Shown here one piece after another: positions 53,931-64,000 of a stretch of 64,000 nucleotides of DNA (positions within the stretch are counted from its first letter, which is position 1; each line of letters starts with the position of its first letter). The position numbers were made by a program, and so were the translations under genes. The notes under the pieces are model-generated. The model did no database searches. It was not told where the DNA came from and saw nothing but the letters and a program-made list of their open reading frames with translations. The DNA comes from Pachyseris speciosa (lineage: Eukaryota; Cnidaria; Anthozoa; Scleractinia; Pachyseridae), in NCBI GenBank assembly GCA_016490735.1, contig JAEMWC010002036.1, positions 1 to 64,000 on the forward strand, in the 5' to 3' direction.

Positions 53931-56099
53931 TAGGTTACGTGTAAAAAGCAAGCACACAAACAAACACACACCAGCAGCAAAACATAAAACAACACTTTCA
54001 AAATAGGAGTAGTCAATAGAGGAGTAATGTTCTTAATTCAGATTTCAACAGAGAAATACTGTCAGCATTCTGAATTTCTGAATGAAAGAAGGTCTGGAAA
54101 CTTATTGCAAACTGTCTGATATTAGTTCTACACAGTACAGTTGCAATGTCTAGTATTGTAACGATGAATATGACTTATCAGCAAACACAGTTCTCTGAAT
54201 GCATCAGGAGGGAAGCCTTTCTTGAAAAGTAACAAACTTTCCAATTAATTTTGAAATCGGTTAACATTAGATAGTTCACCTAACTGGTGATCATAGGGTA
54301 TGGACAAATATACATGTATTTACAGCATTATTCATTCTTTTAAAGTGGGAGTACAGTAATTTAAGACATACAGTGTAGTGTAAAGCCCTGGCCAAACTAC
54401 ATTGTACATGTATCCAAACTATAGTCTGTGGCAAAACAAGCTACTGGTACAACTTGACGCTAAAATGTAATTTAAAACATACACTGTAGCACTAAAGTGG
54501 AAACAAAAGTGCTTAGCGTTAATGTTTATGGTACCAGAGCTGTTCAGTGTTCGGTGTGAAGTGAGAAAAAATCATGGAATGGTTGAGAGAACAAGCTGAA
54601 AAGGGTATGTTCCAAACCGTTTTACAGTTATCATTGCAAGATACACCCGTGTTTAGGGAGATGATTAGAATCAACAAGCCCAGATCAGTTCTCAGAAATT
54701 TTAAACGCTATTGAACGGGACATCTGCAAAGAGAGCACGAAAATAGCAACTATTGATTGGCTAGCAGGGTGAATGTGACTTGCATCAGGATAAAGCTTTG
54801 TTGGAAGAGCGGCAAAACACTGCAACGTTTTTTCATTGAGCAGAATAATATTGTTGGGCGTAATGTTTGATCAAAAGCAAACTCTATCCAACACTTGATC
54901 TAGCAAAAATTGTTTGACAAACATCATCCAACATGGGCGGTCAAACGGTCGAACAATCTTGCAATGTTAAATCCAACTTTGTTCAATAGTTTGACCAGGA
55001 CTTAAAAGAAATCACAAGCCCATCATGCTGATGTGATCTTTTTTGTTACACTGGATCAAGGTTGCATGAGGTGGAACAAAAATTCCGAAGACGACAAAAG
55101 GTTCAATAATGGTCACATTCCTTCATCATGCTATGTTACAGAAAGTTCTTACCTTAAAAGGTTTTACTTTTCTTTGCAACTTGAGCATACACTGTAAAGT
55201 AGTCTGCCATATACTGTACTGCGCACATAACTACATGTATTCAGCCTGAAGATTAAAAAAACCGGATGTCAAGGCCAAGTATACACTGAACTGTACAGTT
55301 CAGAAACCGGAATGAAAATATGAGCTTAAATATTGAAAAATATGTGCATGTTAACACAATACAAAATGCTACATTGGCCAGGCTGAAAAATTCAAAGATT
55401 CAAATCTTGAGTGCCAGAGGATGATTACTGTTATGATCTCCCAAACAATACTGTTACATGTAGATGGTCTTAGTGTAGGTCTCTGGAAAACATGATCTAG
55501 TTTTTAAGTGTTACAAGCCATGATGGCAGGCCAGAAGACAGTCTTATAATTATTTTGTATGCTCACGCATGTCAACACTGTGTCTTAACCTTCTCATGAC
55601 CAAGCATCATTGCAGTTTGCAGGGATGACGCAAACATTAAGGGAGATTCTTTTTAAAGGATTGGTGTTAATGCTGCAATGGCACATGCATATATGGTTGG
55701 GCTTGGGAGTTTTACGCTTGTTCCATGAACATGAAGCCATCTTAAATGTTATTCTTTATTACACACAACAACTAGACAATCATACAGTCTGTAGGTATGA
55801 AAAACACCCCAGCAGTAATGAAATTTCAGAAATCCAGGAGAATACACTGTAATTACAGTATGGTCTTCATTGCACATTCTCATTACAAGCCATAAACTGA
55901 AACTTGTTGAATGACTAATTATTGTAAAAGTTAAAAAAAGGCAAAAAGAAGTGAACATACATGTACCACCTTATGATGCAAAAAAATAACTTTAAAAATT
56001 TTAGATAGTTCCACTTGCCTTTGATCTGCTCTCATACAGTGATGGTCTCACTGACAGTTGTAATACTTGGGTGAGCTATCACTACAGTCTGTAAAAGGA

Positions 56100-57283
56100 G
56101 GGTCGGTACATTTCACTGACCCCCAGTCCATGGACTACCATGATGGACTACCGAAATGGACTACCTATATGGACTGCTAAATGGACTACCAAAAATGGAC
56201 TACCCTTAATTACCTACCTTGAAAAAAAAATTAGTAAAGTTTGGTTGTTTTCATCGATTGATCGTGATTTTCACCATCTTTTATCTTTTAAATGCTGCTG
56301 GTCAGCTGTTCTGCAGGCATATTCATTCGTCTCGTGTGATGGCTGACATGCTGGATGGTGAGTAAAACTTTGAATTTATAATCGTTCGTTATAGATAGGG
56401 TAGGGAAAATCACAGATATTTTGGTCTTTAAGTGCCCCCAACACTGAAATATTTTTTTCGCTAAAATTAATCTTTGCACCTATTCAAAACGCATTGCGCC
56501 TTTAATTTTTTATAACCAAATCGTGAGTTTTTACAGGCTGTAAAAGTTACGACATTAGCCGTCATCTGTCACACGATCAAGGTAGTAAGGAGCGTGGGTC
56601 TTTTCCCCAGTTAAAGTCACAAACTGATTTTCATTGCACTGCGTCTTTGTAAACATGCATACATAATAGTCAACTGGGCAGTAGACCCACGCCCCAGCTG
56701 ACTTGGTCATGTACCAAATGATGCATAGTTTATTGTAAGCCCTATAAAAAAACTCTAAAGGCTGGAAATAAATGCTACATGTTTTTGGAATATGTACAAA
56801 GTATTATAAAATTATTAGCGGAAAGAATAACTATTCTTAGGGCTAGGTGCACTTTAAATAAGGTAAGGCTTTTGGGAAGCAGGCTGCACCCCCACCCAAC
56901 TTTTCAGGGAGTACCCCCCTGGGCCTGGTCATGTGATCTATTTTTGAGTTGTATCTTCTTCTGTCACTTACCATTTTGAGCATCATGACAGCCAGGCAAG
57001 GAATCATCTGGAAGATTATAAATCAAATTTTTACTCCAGCTGCAGCCTGTCAGCCATCATGCACGACGAGTGAATGCGCCTGCAGAACAGCTGAACAGCA
57101 GCATTTAAAAAATAATCACGATCAATCGATGAAAACAACCAAACTTAACTATTTTTTTTTTCAAGGTAGGTAATTAAGGGTAGTCCAGTTTTGGTAGTCC
57201 ATTTAGCAGTCCATATATGTAGTCCATTTCGGTAGTCCATCATGGTAGTCCATGGACTGGGGGTCAGTGAAATGTACCGACCC
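56100..57283. mobile_element. Mutator-like MITE with long inverted repeats
   Basis: The ends GGGTCGGTACATTTC and GAAATGTACCGACCC are exact inverses. Homology continues for about 250 bp inward on both sides, through repeated ATGGACTACC words and a CTGCAG(A/G)ACAGCTG block. Exact 9-bp direct repeats GTAAAAGGA (56091-56099 and 57284-57292) flank it. Long TIRs plus 9-bp duplications fit the Mutator/MULE superfamily. No transposase is present. Confidence 0.85.
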
Positions 57284-57859
57284 GTAAAAGGAGGCAAATG
57301 CCATACAATACTCAGTAGCTGATTAGCACAACTGTTGCAAAACAAAAGTACAGTGTAAGGCTCCAAGCATTTCAAATACAATCAAGCAGGATAGAGATTT
57401 ATGTTTTAACACCCCAAATACTTGCCTGGACACAAGCACGGTACTTATTATGGAAAAAATAAACAGCCTTTGAAGGTCATTTGTACGTGATACATGTACA
57501 GTTGTAGTACCGGTAAATAAAGCAAGCCAACTACAGTGTAATTTAATTGACATATTACTGTATACTGTGATTGGGATAAAAATATAGAACTATAAATTAG
57601 CTTTGTCTCTATTTCTTTTCTCATTGTAAAAAAAGTCAGGTCACTGATATCAAATCAAGCAGACTTTATTGGATGGCAGCTGTGGCCAGAATTAATTTTG
57701 TACCACACGATTTTTTTTGTCGAGTTAGGGCTAACAGAATTAATAGTTGCATTACCACAACAGTAGGCACTTCAATGAAGATGTGAACACTCAAACTAAA
57801 AGACCCATCTTCAGCCTTGATGCATTACAGGGCTGTACACGCCATGACCAATAATTCAT

Positions 57860-58500
57860 GAATTTCGTGTGACATGAAATTCCTTAAACCTTTGAAGCCC
57901 TTGTTTTATCCCACAATAATTAATGGCTGCTCTGTTTTTCTCTTTGGGAAAGTTTTGTATATCTATATTTGTAAATTTTGGCCCATTTTAAGTCAGAAGA
58001 GTCAAGTGTGGCAACATGATAATGGCCAATTCATACAGCATTGTTTTTTATCAAATTTAAAGTACTTACACGACATGTACTGTAACAAGAAAATGAGGTT
58101 TTATGTTGGGTGCTTTTTACCTTGAAGTTTCTACCAATTCACTGAGGGCCAACTTACTGCAATTTGGAAACCGATTTGATGATGAGTAAATTGTGTATAT
58201 GTCTGGATAACTGTTTTCCTCATGTTTGATGTTTTTACTTCAAGGTCAGTTTGCATAGTGGACTATGTGGCTTGGCTCCACTCTTCAGTGTCAATTCAAT
58301 CTGACTTGTCATTGTGTCTCTTTATAAACTGCAATTTTCATGCCCCATTGGGCATTCTACAATTGTCTAAACTGAGTGATAATTTCTTTCTTGATGAGAT
58401 CTCTGTGATGAGGTCTACACTGCTGTGTTGCTTTGTTTTGCTCCTACAGCTGTATGCTTTAGTGTAGAGCTAAATGTTTCCTTCCTTTAACAACAGCACA
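57860..58500. repeat. Dispersed repeat, CpG-decayed copy
   Basis: Aligned by eye with 1770-2480 in the same orientation. Where that copy has CG this one often has TG or CA (for example TTGCGATTTGG versus CTGCAATTTGG), consistent with deamination of methylated CpG. Confidence 0.65.
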
Positions 58501-59385
58501 ATTTCAAAACAAAAACAGATGCCAACATTGGACCAAGGGAGAAAAATAGGCCTTTAAATTGGAAAGCTAATTTCAAAAGATGTCCACACAGTTCCATATA
58601 CATAATTAAATACAATCATTGTATTACTGTTGTGCTAACCCTGCTCCCGAAACAGAGTTTGGGTCTTACATTATTTTGTAAGTGTATACATAATTAGTGG
58701 AGTCTTGTCATCTAATTTAGACACTTGGAAAGCAAAATTTATAATTGAGTTTAAGTACAAGTACATTAATTTATGATCACACCAAAAGCTCACTTTGCCA
58801 CCAACTACAGGTAAATCAATGGATCTAATCAAGTGTAAGCCAGTTGAGCACCTAGTTTGCCGCAATCTTAGCTACTGACGATTCCTTACCTGCACATGCA
58901 GTAAGCTTAACCCTTGCTTATATTAAGAACAAACACGGTAATGAATTAGCAAGATAGCATAATTTTATACAGCTGCACGTACTACTGTAGTTATGCAATG
59001 CTTTCGAGTGGTACATATATACCGTGGAAAATACCACTAGTCTCTTGTATTTTCTTCGTATAGCAAGCTATTTGAGATACATACACCCAGCCAGTACTAT
59101 ATGTTGGAAATATTACAGTCTAAAATGGCCAATATGCTTACCTTTGAAATCTACAGCAGACCAAGGCAACCATCACTGAACATGGAGACCAAAAACTTGA
59201 ACCAACAGCACTCGATTACCGTGGAAGAAGCTTGCCAACCGGTCGCATATACGTTGTAAAACTATTAAATTCCATTATTCTATGATCTTGAGCTAAAAAG
59301 CCATTCGAAGTGGGAGAAATTCCTTCCAAACTGTCTTCCACGAGTCGAAGTTTGAGTTGAAACGGGCGCCAAAACTACAAATTGC

Positions 59386-59757
59386 CTACCGGGAATGAAC
59401 TCGTTTGCGCATGCCCAAGTCTAACCCAACTCCCTCGAGCTCCCTCTCGGTCAGAAGATAATAAAGAACAATAGTACGCAATTTCAAATCATCTACATAC
59501 CTCCAGTGAAGGGCTAAGCCCAGAAAGTATGGTTTGTCTTTCAAACGACTCTTTCGCACTTTACTACCTTTTATTTTTAAACACTTTGCCTCTCGGCCAA
59601 ACGGCCAATGCTTATGGCGCCCAAAAGGGAAATCAGCCCAGCCGCTCGGGAAGCACAAACTTGGCGAGGAAATAGTTTTGAGGCCGTCCTTCTTTGCCGC
59701 GCACTGCTTCCCATTTAAAAACAAGCGCTGTTGAAAGCCAAGACAAAAGCCGCACAC
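59386..59757 (-). other. Open frame of 123 codons in a CpG-rich stretch, unrecognised
   Basis: The frame is long for this region and the local sequence has many CG dinucleotides, unlike the block to its left. A donor-like site (CAAAGGTAAGC on the minus strand) lies at 59142. The translation resembles no family I know. It may be a 5' region or promoter CpG island of a minus-strand gene instead of a protein. Confidence 0.25.
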
Positions 59758-59844
59758 TACCCTTTTGGAGTTATAATAACTCCAACAGTAGTAACTCAGT
59801 TAACTTAACTCCGCATCATGGGGGTTATGTCCTGCTTGTGTCAA

Positions 59845-60185
59845 TTTACAGAGATTTTAAAATGCTATACTTGTACCGATTTACAGAGATTTTAGTGGAT
59901 AAAATAACCATAGAAAATCTTTGTAAATGTCAAATTTACAAACATTCTTCAGAGATTTTGTTAACTCTGTAAATTTTTCAGTTTTCCTTCTTATTTCAGC
60001 AGTTAAATTTCATAATCATTTCATAAACATTATAAAAAGGAATACCACAAAAAGTGTTTAAAATATCTATAAAAATGATTTTACAGATATTTTGTATGCC
60101 ATATGTAAAAGTAGGTCAGATTTGAACTCTCATAAAAAGTCTGTAAATTTAAGATTCACAGACATTTCATTAACTCTGTAAATGG
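59845..60185. repeat. Degenerate satellite of TTTACAGAGATTTT words (second locus)
   Basis: Words such as TTTACAGAGATTTTA, CAGAGATTTTGTTAACTCTG and CATTAACTCTGTAAAT recur. They match the style of 48430-49010, 11 kb away. Confidence 0.6.
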
Positions 60186-60889
60186 TCCAGATTTTCCAGT
60201 GTCTTGCGCTTTCTATCTCCCCACTCTTATCAAAGTTGCTTGCAGTACAACATCTGCATGCTCGAAACGGGCACGAACACCTTTGAATGAGGAAGAATCC
60301 AGTCCGCCCGGTTGTTCGAAAGCCGATGAACCCTAATCCAAGATAAAAAAAATTAACCAAGGAGTTTATTTCTCTATCCACAAATGTTGTTCAACGCTGA
60401 TATTATGCAAAAGTTTAGATTAGAGGACGTCAATCCTAAAAAGCAAAAAGCAGCAAAGAAAGTTTCATCAAAAAGTTACAAAATGAAAAAAGTTTCATCC
60501 AAAAGTTACAAACTGCAACCAAAGTTTATGCTAATAAGTTAATCAGCTTCTGAGCAACCGGGCCCTCATTATCACTATTTTTAGGACATCAGTGGCGTCA
60601 CAAAGCCATTGCTCTTGAGGAACATAGCGGACGGTTTGCAAGAGACGCGCGGGTCGTAAGAAATCGTTTGTTTTCTGACACGTAAAATAATGATCCGGAA
60701 CTTTTAATGAGGAAACATCAAGGTAGCCGCCATTTTCGGATCACATTTCAAAATAAGTCGAGAGTTAGCTCAGATTATCGTATTTTTCGAATTTTCTGTA
60801 TTCATTCGGATTTTTTTACTGATTCTAGTGTTCTTGAAGTACCATTATGCCAAATCCCAGCTTTGCAGACAACTAATTTTTTTTGAAGG

Positions 60890-61008
60890 TTAGGCATTAA
60901 AGTTTCCGGAACCTGACTCAAACCTGACTCGTGACTCGAACTTGACTCGTGCGACGAGTAAACTCAATGCTCGTTACTTGGCTGGAAACTTTAACCTAGC
61001 TACGAAAA
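60890..61008. repeat. Small foldback element
   Basis: GGTTAGGCATTAAAGTTTCC and the inverse-type GGAAACTTTAACCTAGC bracket about 80 bp with three GACTCG words. It looks like a tiny MITE. Confidence 0.5.
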
Positions 61009-61438
61009 CATGGGTTCATTCCTTTGCTACTTGAGTTCACTTGAATTGCTCAACTGAAACAAACTTCCAATCAACATTTCACAGGTTATGAAAATATAAA
61101 TATATACGAGCCACAAACAACAATTTCTATCAGTTTGCTTGCACCAAAATAGAGGTAAAAATTGGACAAAAGGATTCAGACACTACTTGAGTTTTTAATA
61201 GAGCCAACAAAATATGAGGCCATAGTAACAACGTATTCGAGAATGTCACAAAATTGGTGGAATTCCTGTGTATTCAGCTAACACCAATACTGATGCTGTA
61301 CACTTCTGTTGAATTCAGTACATTCAAAGCAGGTATAGTTGATGCTGTCTATATTTTATTTCAGGTCCTTTCATCAGCCAAGAAGATGTCCAAATAAAAT
61401 GATTAAAAAATAAATTATCTCCCTGGTCTATTGTTTTT

Positions 61439-61702
61439 AAGGCTGCTTTTCTCTGGTACTTCTTGATGCACGGGGAATCACATGTTTGTGGGTACTTGAA
61501 TCCTGCTGACTATACGATACAGTCATTAATCCTGGATTAAATCATCATGTAATGTTAAATGTCTTTTTTAAGGGTGCTTTTCTCTGATACTTCTTAATGC
61601 AAGGTGAGTCACATGTTTGTGGGTGCTTGAAATCCTGCTGGCTATACCATACATTCATTAATCCCGGGTTAAATCATAATGTAATGTTAAATGTCTTCAG
61701 GT
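61439..61702. repeat. Direct tandem duplication, two 132-bp units
   Basis: Both units contain GCTTTTCTCTG(G/A)TACTTCTT, TCACATGTTTGTGGGT and AATGTTAAATGTCTT. About 85-90 percent alike by eye. No coding capacity. Confidence 0.85.
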
Positions 61703-61965
61703 TTTATTTTGAAATTACAGCTAAGGTAATTTAAAATAAAAGGCTTTGCATTAGGCATTGCTTAAAAAAAACTTGAACTTGAACTAGAAGAAGACATCAC
61801 GTCTTTGTACACATTCGACGCACTAAAAATTGTAAAAACTGTAAAATAAAAACTAACAATTTGAAATATATTTCGCTCTTCGAGCCTCTTCAGTCAATAT
61901 GCTTAGTAATTCATGTAAGATACATTAAAACTGTTTGAGAACTTTTTGGCGTCATATAAGCGAAC

Positions 61966-62151
61966 TTATATCGTAGAGGGTGCGCTGTCACATGCGATGA
62001 TCGCGCGTGGGACGTGGAAATAGTTCCATTCATTCTTAGAGTTAATCAGTGAGCCTTCTGGTACTTTGTCTATCCGGACACCCTCAGATATTTGTCTTAG
62101 CATGGCGTCATCGGCATAAGAACCAGTAACATTTACTTTAAATGTCTGCAT
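61966..62151 (-). pseudogene. Possible C-terminal fragment of a mobile-element protein
   Basis: The translation FKVNVTGSYADDAMLRQISE then KVPEGSLINSKNEWNYFHVP has the composition and pattern of C-terminal segments I associate with repetitive cnidarian retroelement polyproteins. It has no splice context. The assignment is from pattern memory only. Confidence 0.4.
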
Positions 62152-63196
62152 TTCATTGCCGTGTTTCTCTTTGCAATGTTTCCACAGAGCCGACCGTTCC
62201 TCCTTTTTTCCTTCGTTCTTCCTTTGAGTGTCCAGAAATCATAATCAACACAACTTCAGTCTTTCTATTTGATCAAAATACAATGCAATCACTTCTCCTT
62301 AACAACCAATTTCTATGCTATCTTTTCCTATTTTTAACTTGTCAAATCAATGCAACAATTACTGATACCTCTGGTTGAATGATTACAAGAGGTTCAATAT
62401 TAATCTGGTAATTGTTTTTCAGCCCCGCCACAAAATGGGATTAACAGTATTCCTTGAAACAGAAAAACATGAATATTTTAATTTGTGCTTGTAAAGGAGT
62501 GATATTCTGATTCAGTGCGGAGTTATGCAAATAAGCCCAATCATAACGTGCTGCGTTCTGATTTGCATATCGCCGCCCCCACTGAGATGATTGGCCGAAC
62601 AGAAAACCCAAACCTGTTTCGAAAACGCGGAGCGCGATAGAACGAATTTGGCTGATTGAGCTAACAGGTTAGTGGTATCTCAGACTTTAGTTCACAAAAT
62701 GGTGATTTTTTAGCGCTGTGTACCACATTGTTTTTGACCAGCATTGTTTTCCTTGTAAAGCACCTACAATGACGTAATTATGACCTAGTCAAGTTTAATT
62801 TAAGTTCGGGCTTCTCAAAAATCTGCGTAAACAATCCACGTGTTTGTCCACATCTCCATGAACAACAGACCGAAATCCTGAGGCTATGTCAGATATAATT
62901 GCCGATAGCTTTCATAGAAGTTGTATCTACTCTTCCGTCACAGGTACAGGACTAATCATCCGCCTTTTTTCCAACAAACTCAGAAATTATCTCCTTAAAA
63001 GTCGATTTCCTTATGTTTACGAAATCGAGGACAACCCCGCATCTGACATAAGGCTCCGAAGTGGCGTTTTGATCCTCTTTACGCTTATAACGCTCCGAAG
63101 TGGCGTCTGCTGAAGCTTTTCTTCAGTTTCTTCATCCTGCTCTTTAATTTTGTCAGTGAGGATGGCAAAGTGATAATCTGTCATGGAAAGCCTATA

Positions 63197-63480
63197 AGAG
63201 CGAAGACAGGCCGATCCAAGGCTATAAAACGAGGTGACCACAACGCGTTCACTCTTTTCCATTCCGCTTGCTATTTACATCATTAGACCGCAAACGAGTA
63301 TCCCTAGCGTTAAAATAATATACCGGAAAAGCTCTATCAGAGCGAAGACAGGCCGATACAAGGCTATAAAACGAGGTGACCACAATGCGTTCACTTTTTT
63401 CCATTCCGCTTGCTATTTACATCATTACACCACCAGACAAGTATCCCTAAGGTTAAAATAATATACGTAAAAGCTCTATT
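63197..63480. repeat. Direct tandem duplication, 142-bp unit
   Basis: AGAGCGAAGACAGGCCGAT and following CAAGGCTATAAAACGAGGTG and TTCCATTCCGCTTGC recur at 142-bp spacing (63197 and 63339). About 93 percent alike by eye. Confidence 0.88.
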
Positions 63481-63519
63481 AAGCCCCGGGGGCTTATTTA
63501 ATTTCAGGCCTTATTAACG

Positions 63520-63550
<31 letters not shown>

Positions 63551-63906
63551 GGGGGGGGGGGTTATTAGGTGGGGGGCTTATTGAAATCTTAAACACGCCG
63601 TTTATGTTTTTCGACGAAACTCAAACAACTGCAGTGAAACTTAGTTATTGAATAAAGAGAAGCGAATAGTATTATGTGTTTGAGTGTACATTTGTTTAAA
63701 AAAGAAAAAAAACTAACCGGGCCGCATAAAGTGGATTTCGCAAAGGGAATAGGAGAGAGTTATTTACTAAATCTTAAGTAGTGGTGGAGGGGCTTGTTAG
63801 AGAGGGGGGAGGGGGTCTTATTACAGAAGTGACGTCTAGCGGGGGCTTATTAGAGGGGGAGGGGTTGATAGAGATGGGGGCTTAATATAGAGCTTTTACG
63901 GTAAAT
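63463..63906. mobile_element. TA-flanked MITE-like element with microsatellites
   Basis: Left end GTAAAAGCTCTATTAAGCCCC is closely inverse to the right end GGGGGCTTAATATAGAGC then TTTTAC, with TA at both borders. Inside are (TG)n and a G run (63520-63562). A related end GGAAAAGCTCTAT at 63325 suggests another fragment next to it. Confidence 0.6.
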
Positions 63907-64000
63907 ATTTAGCCAAGCCTAAAAGCGGAACTTCACGGTTATTAGTCCTTTTACTGTCATAGAGTAACTTCGTATGGGTTTCCTTGAGCCAGTTTTATGT

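Noticed and set aside
59386..59757. 123-codon ORF as a real protein gene
   Set aside because: No family, no splice partner and no start context. It lies in CpG-rich DNA where long frames arise by chance. It is kept only as a low-confidence note.

Overview
The window looks like nuclear DNA of an early-branching metazoan, most likely a cnidarian (probably anthozoan). It is intron-rich and crowded with mobile elements. It carries a polycystin-1-type gene with REJ, GPS, PLAT and PKD-channel parts, and it mixes CpG-rich and CpG-depleted stretches. The taxon is inferred, not read directly.

Layout. (1) 3.5-35.2 kb, minus strand: the 3' half of a polycystin-1-like gene, assembled from ten exons with GT-AG borders. 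From 5' to 3' these are REJ-like exons (35.2-29.1 kb), the pre-GPS and GPS exons (26.6-9.0 kb), the PLAT plus TM exon (8.8-7.6 kb), and the polycystin domain and channel (5.2-3.6 kb). One base appears to be missing in the PLAT/TM exon. (2) 10.3-26.3 kb: one giant intron of that gene. It holds a Penelope-like reverse transcriptase remnant, a tRNA-like SINE fragment, and a decayed Maverick/Polinton (adintovirus-like) element at about 12.9-26.0 kb. That element has protein-primed DNA polymerase B, a retroviral-type integrase, a packaging ATPase and about ten small, mostly membrane-associated or uncharacterised proteins. Most genes are frameshifted, and a few small ones are intact. (3) Two copies of a roughly 300-bp retroelement that carries a type-I hammerhead ribozyme (retrozyme-like). 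One sits in the polycystin intron at 5.27-5.59 kb and the other inside a Polinton gene at 19.48-19.78 kb. Each is flanked by a perfect 14-bp target-site duplication.

(4) 36.4-52.0 kb: nested mobile DNA. A LINE is split by a piggyBac element (TTAA duplications). The piggyBac transposase gene is split by a 3.4-kb element with 15-bp inverted ends (CATAACGAGCCAGAG). That element contains a TA-flanked MITE and a 119-bp tandem array. A second copy of the 3.4-kb element sits inside an 82-bp tandem array at 49.7-52.0 kb. The LINE and its telomere-like flank are duplicated at 45.5-47.3 kb. (5) 52.0-59.3 kb: a CpG-poor block with no confident gene. It has one candidate exon, a palindromic tRNA-like SINE pair, and a 1.18-kb Mutator-like MITE with 9-bp duplications. 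(6) 59.3-64.0 kb: CpG-richer DNA with MITEs, short tandem duplications and a possible mobile-element ORF fragment.

How the parts relate: the host gene is one transcription unit whose introns are reservoirs for transposons and a dead provirus. The strongest unexpected items are the hammerhead retrozyme pair and the provirus with its set of small uncharacterised proteins and recurrent CCTTTCAGG upstream motif.
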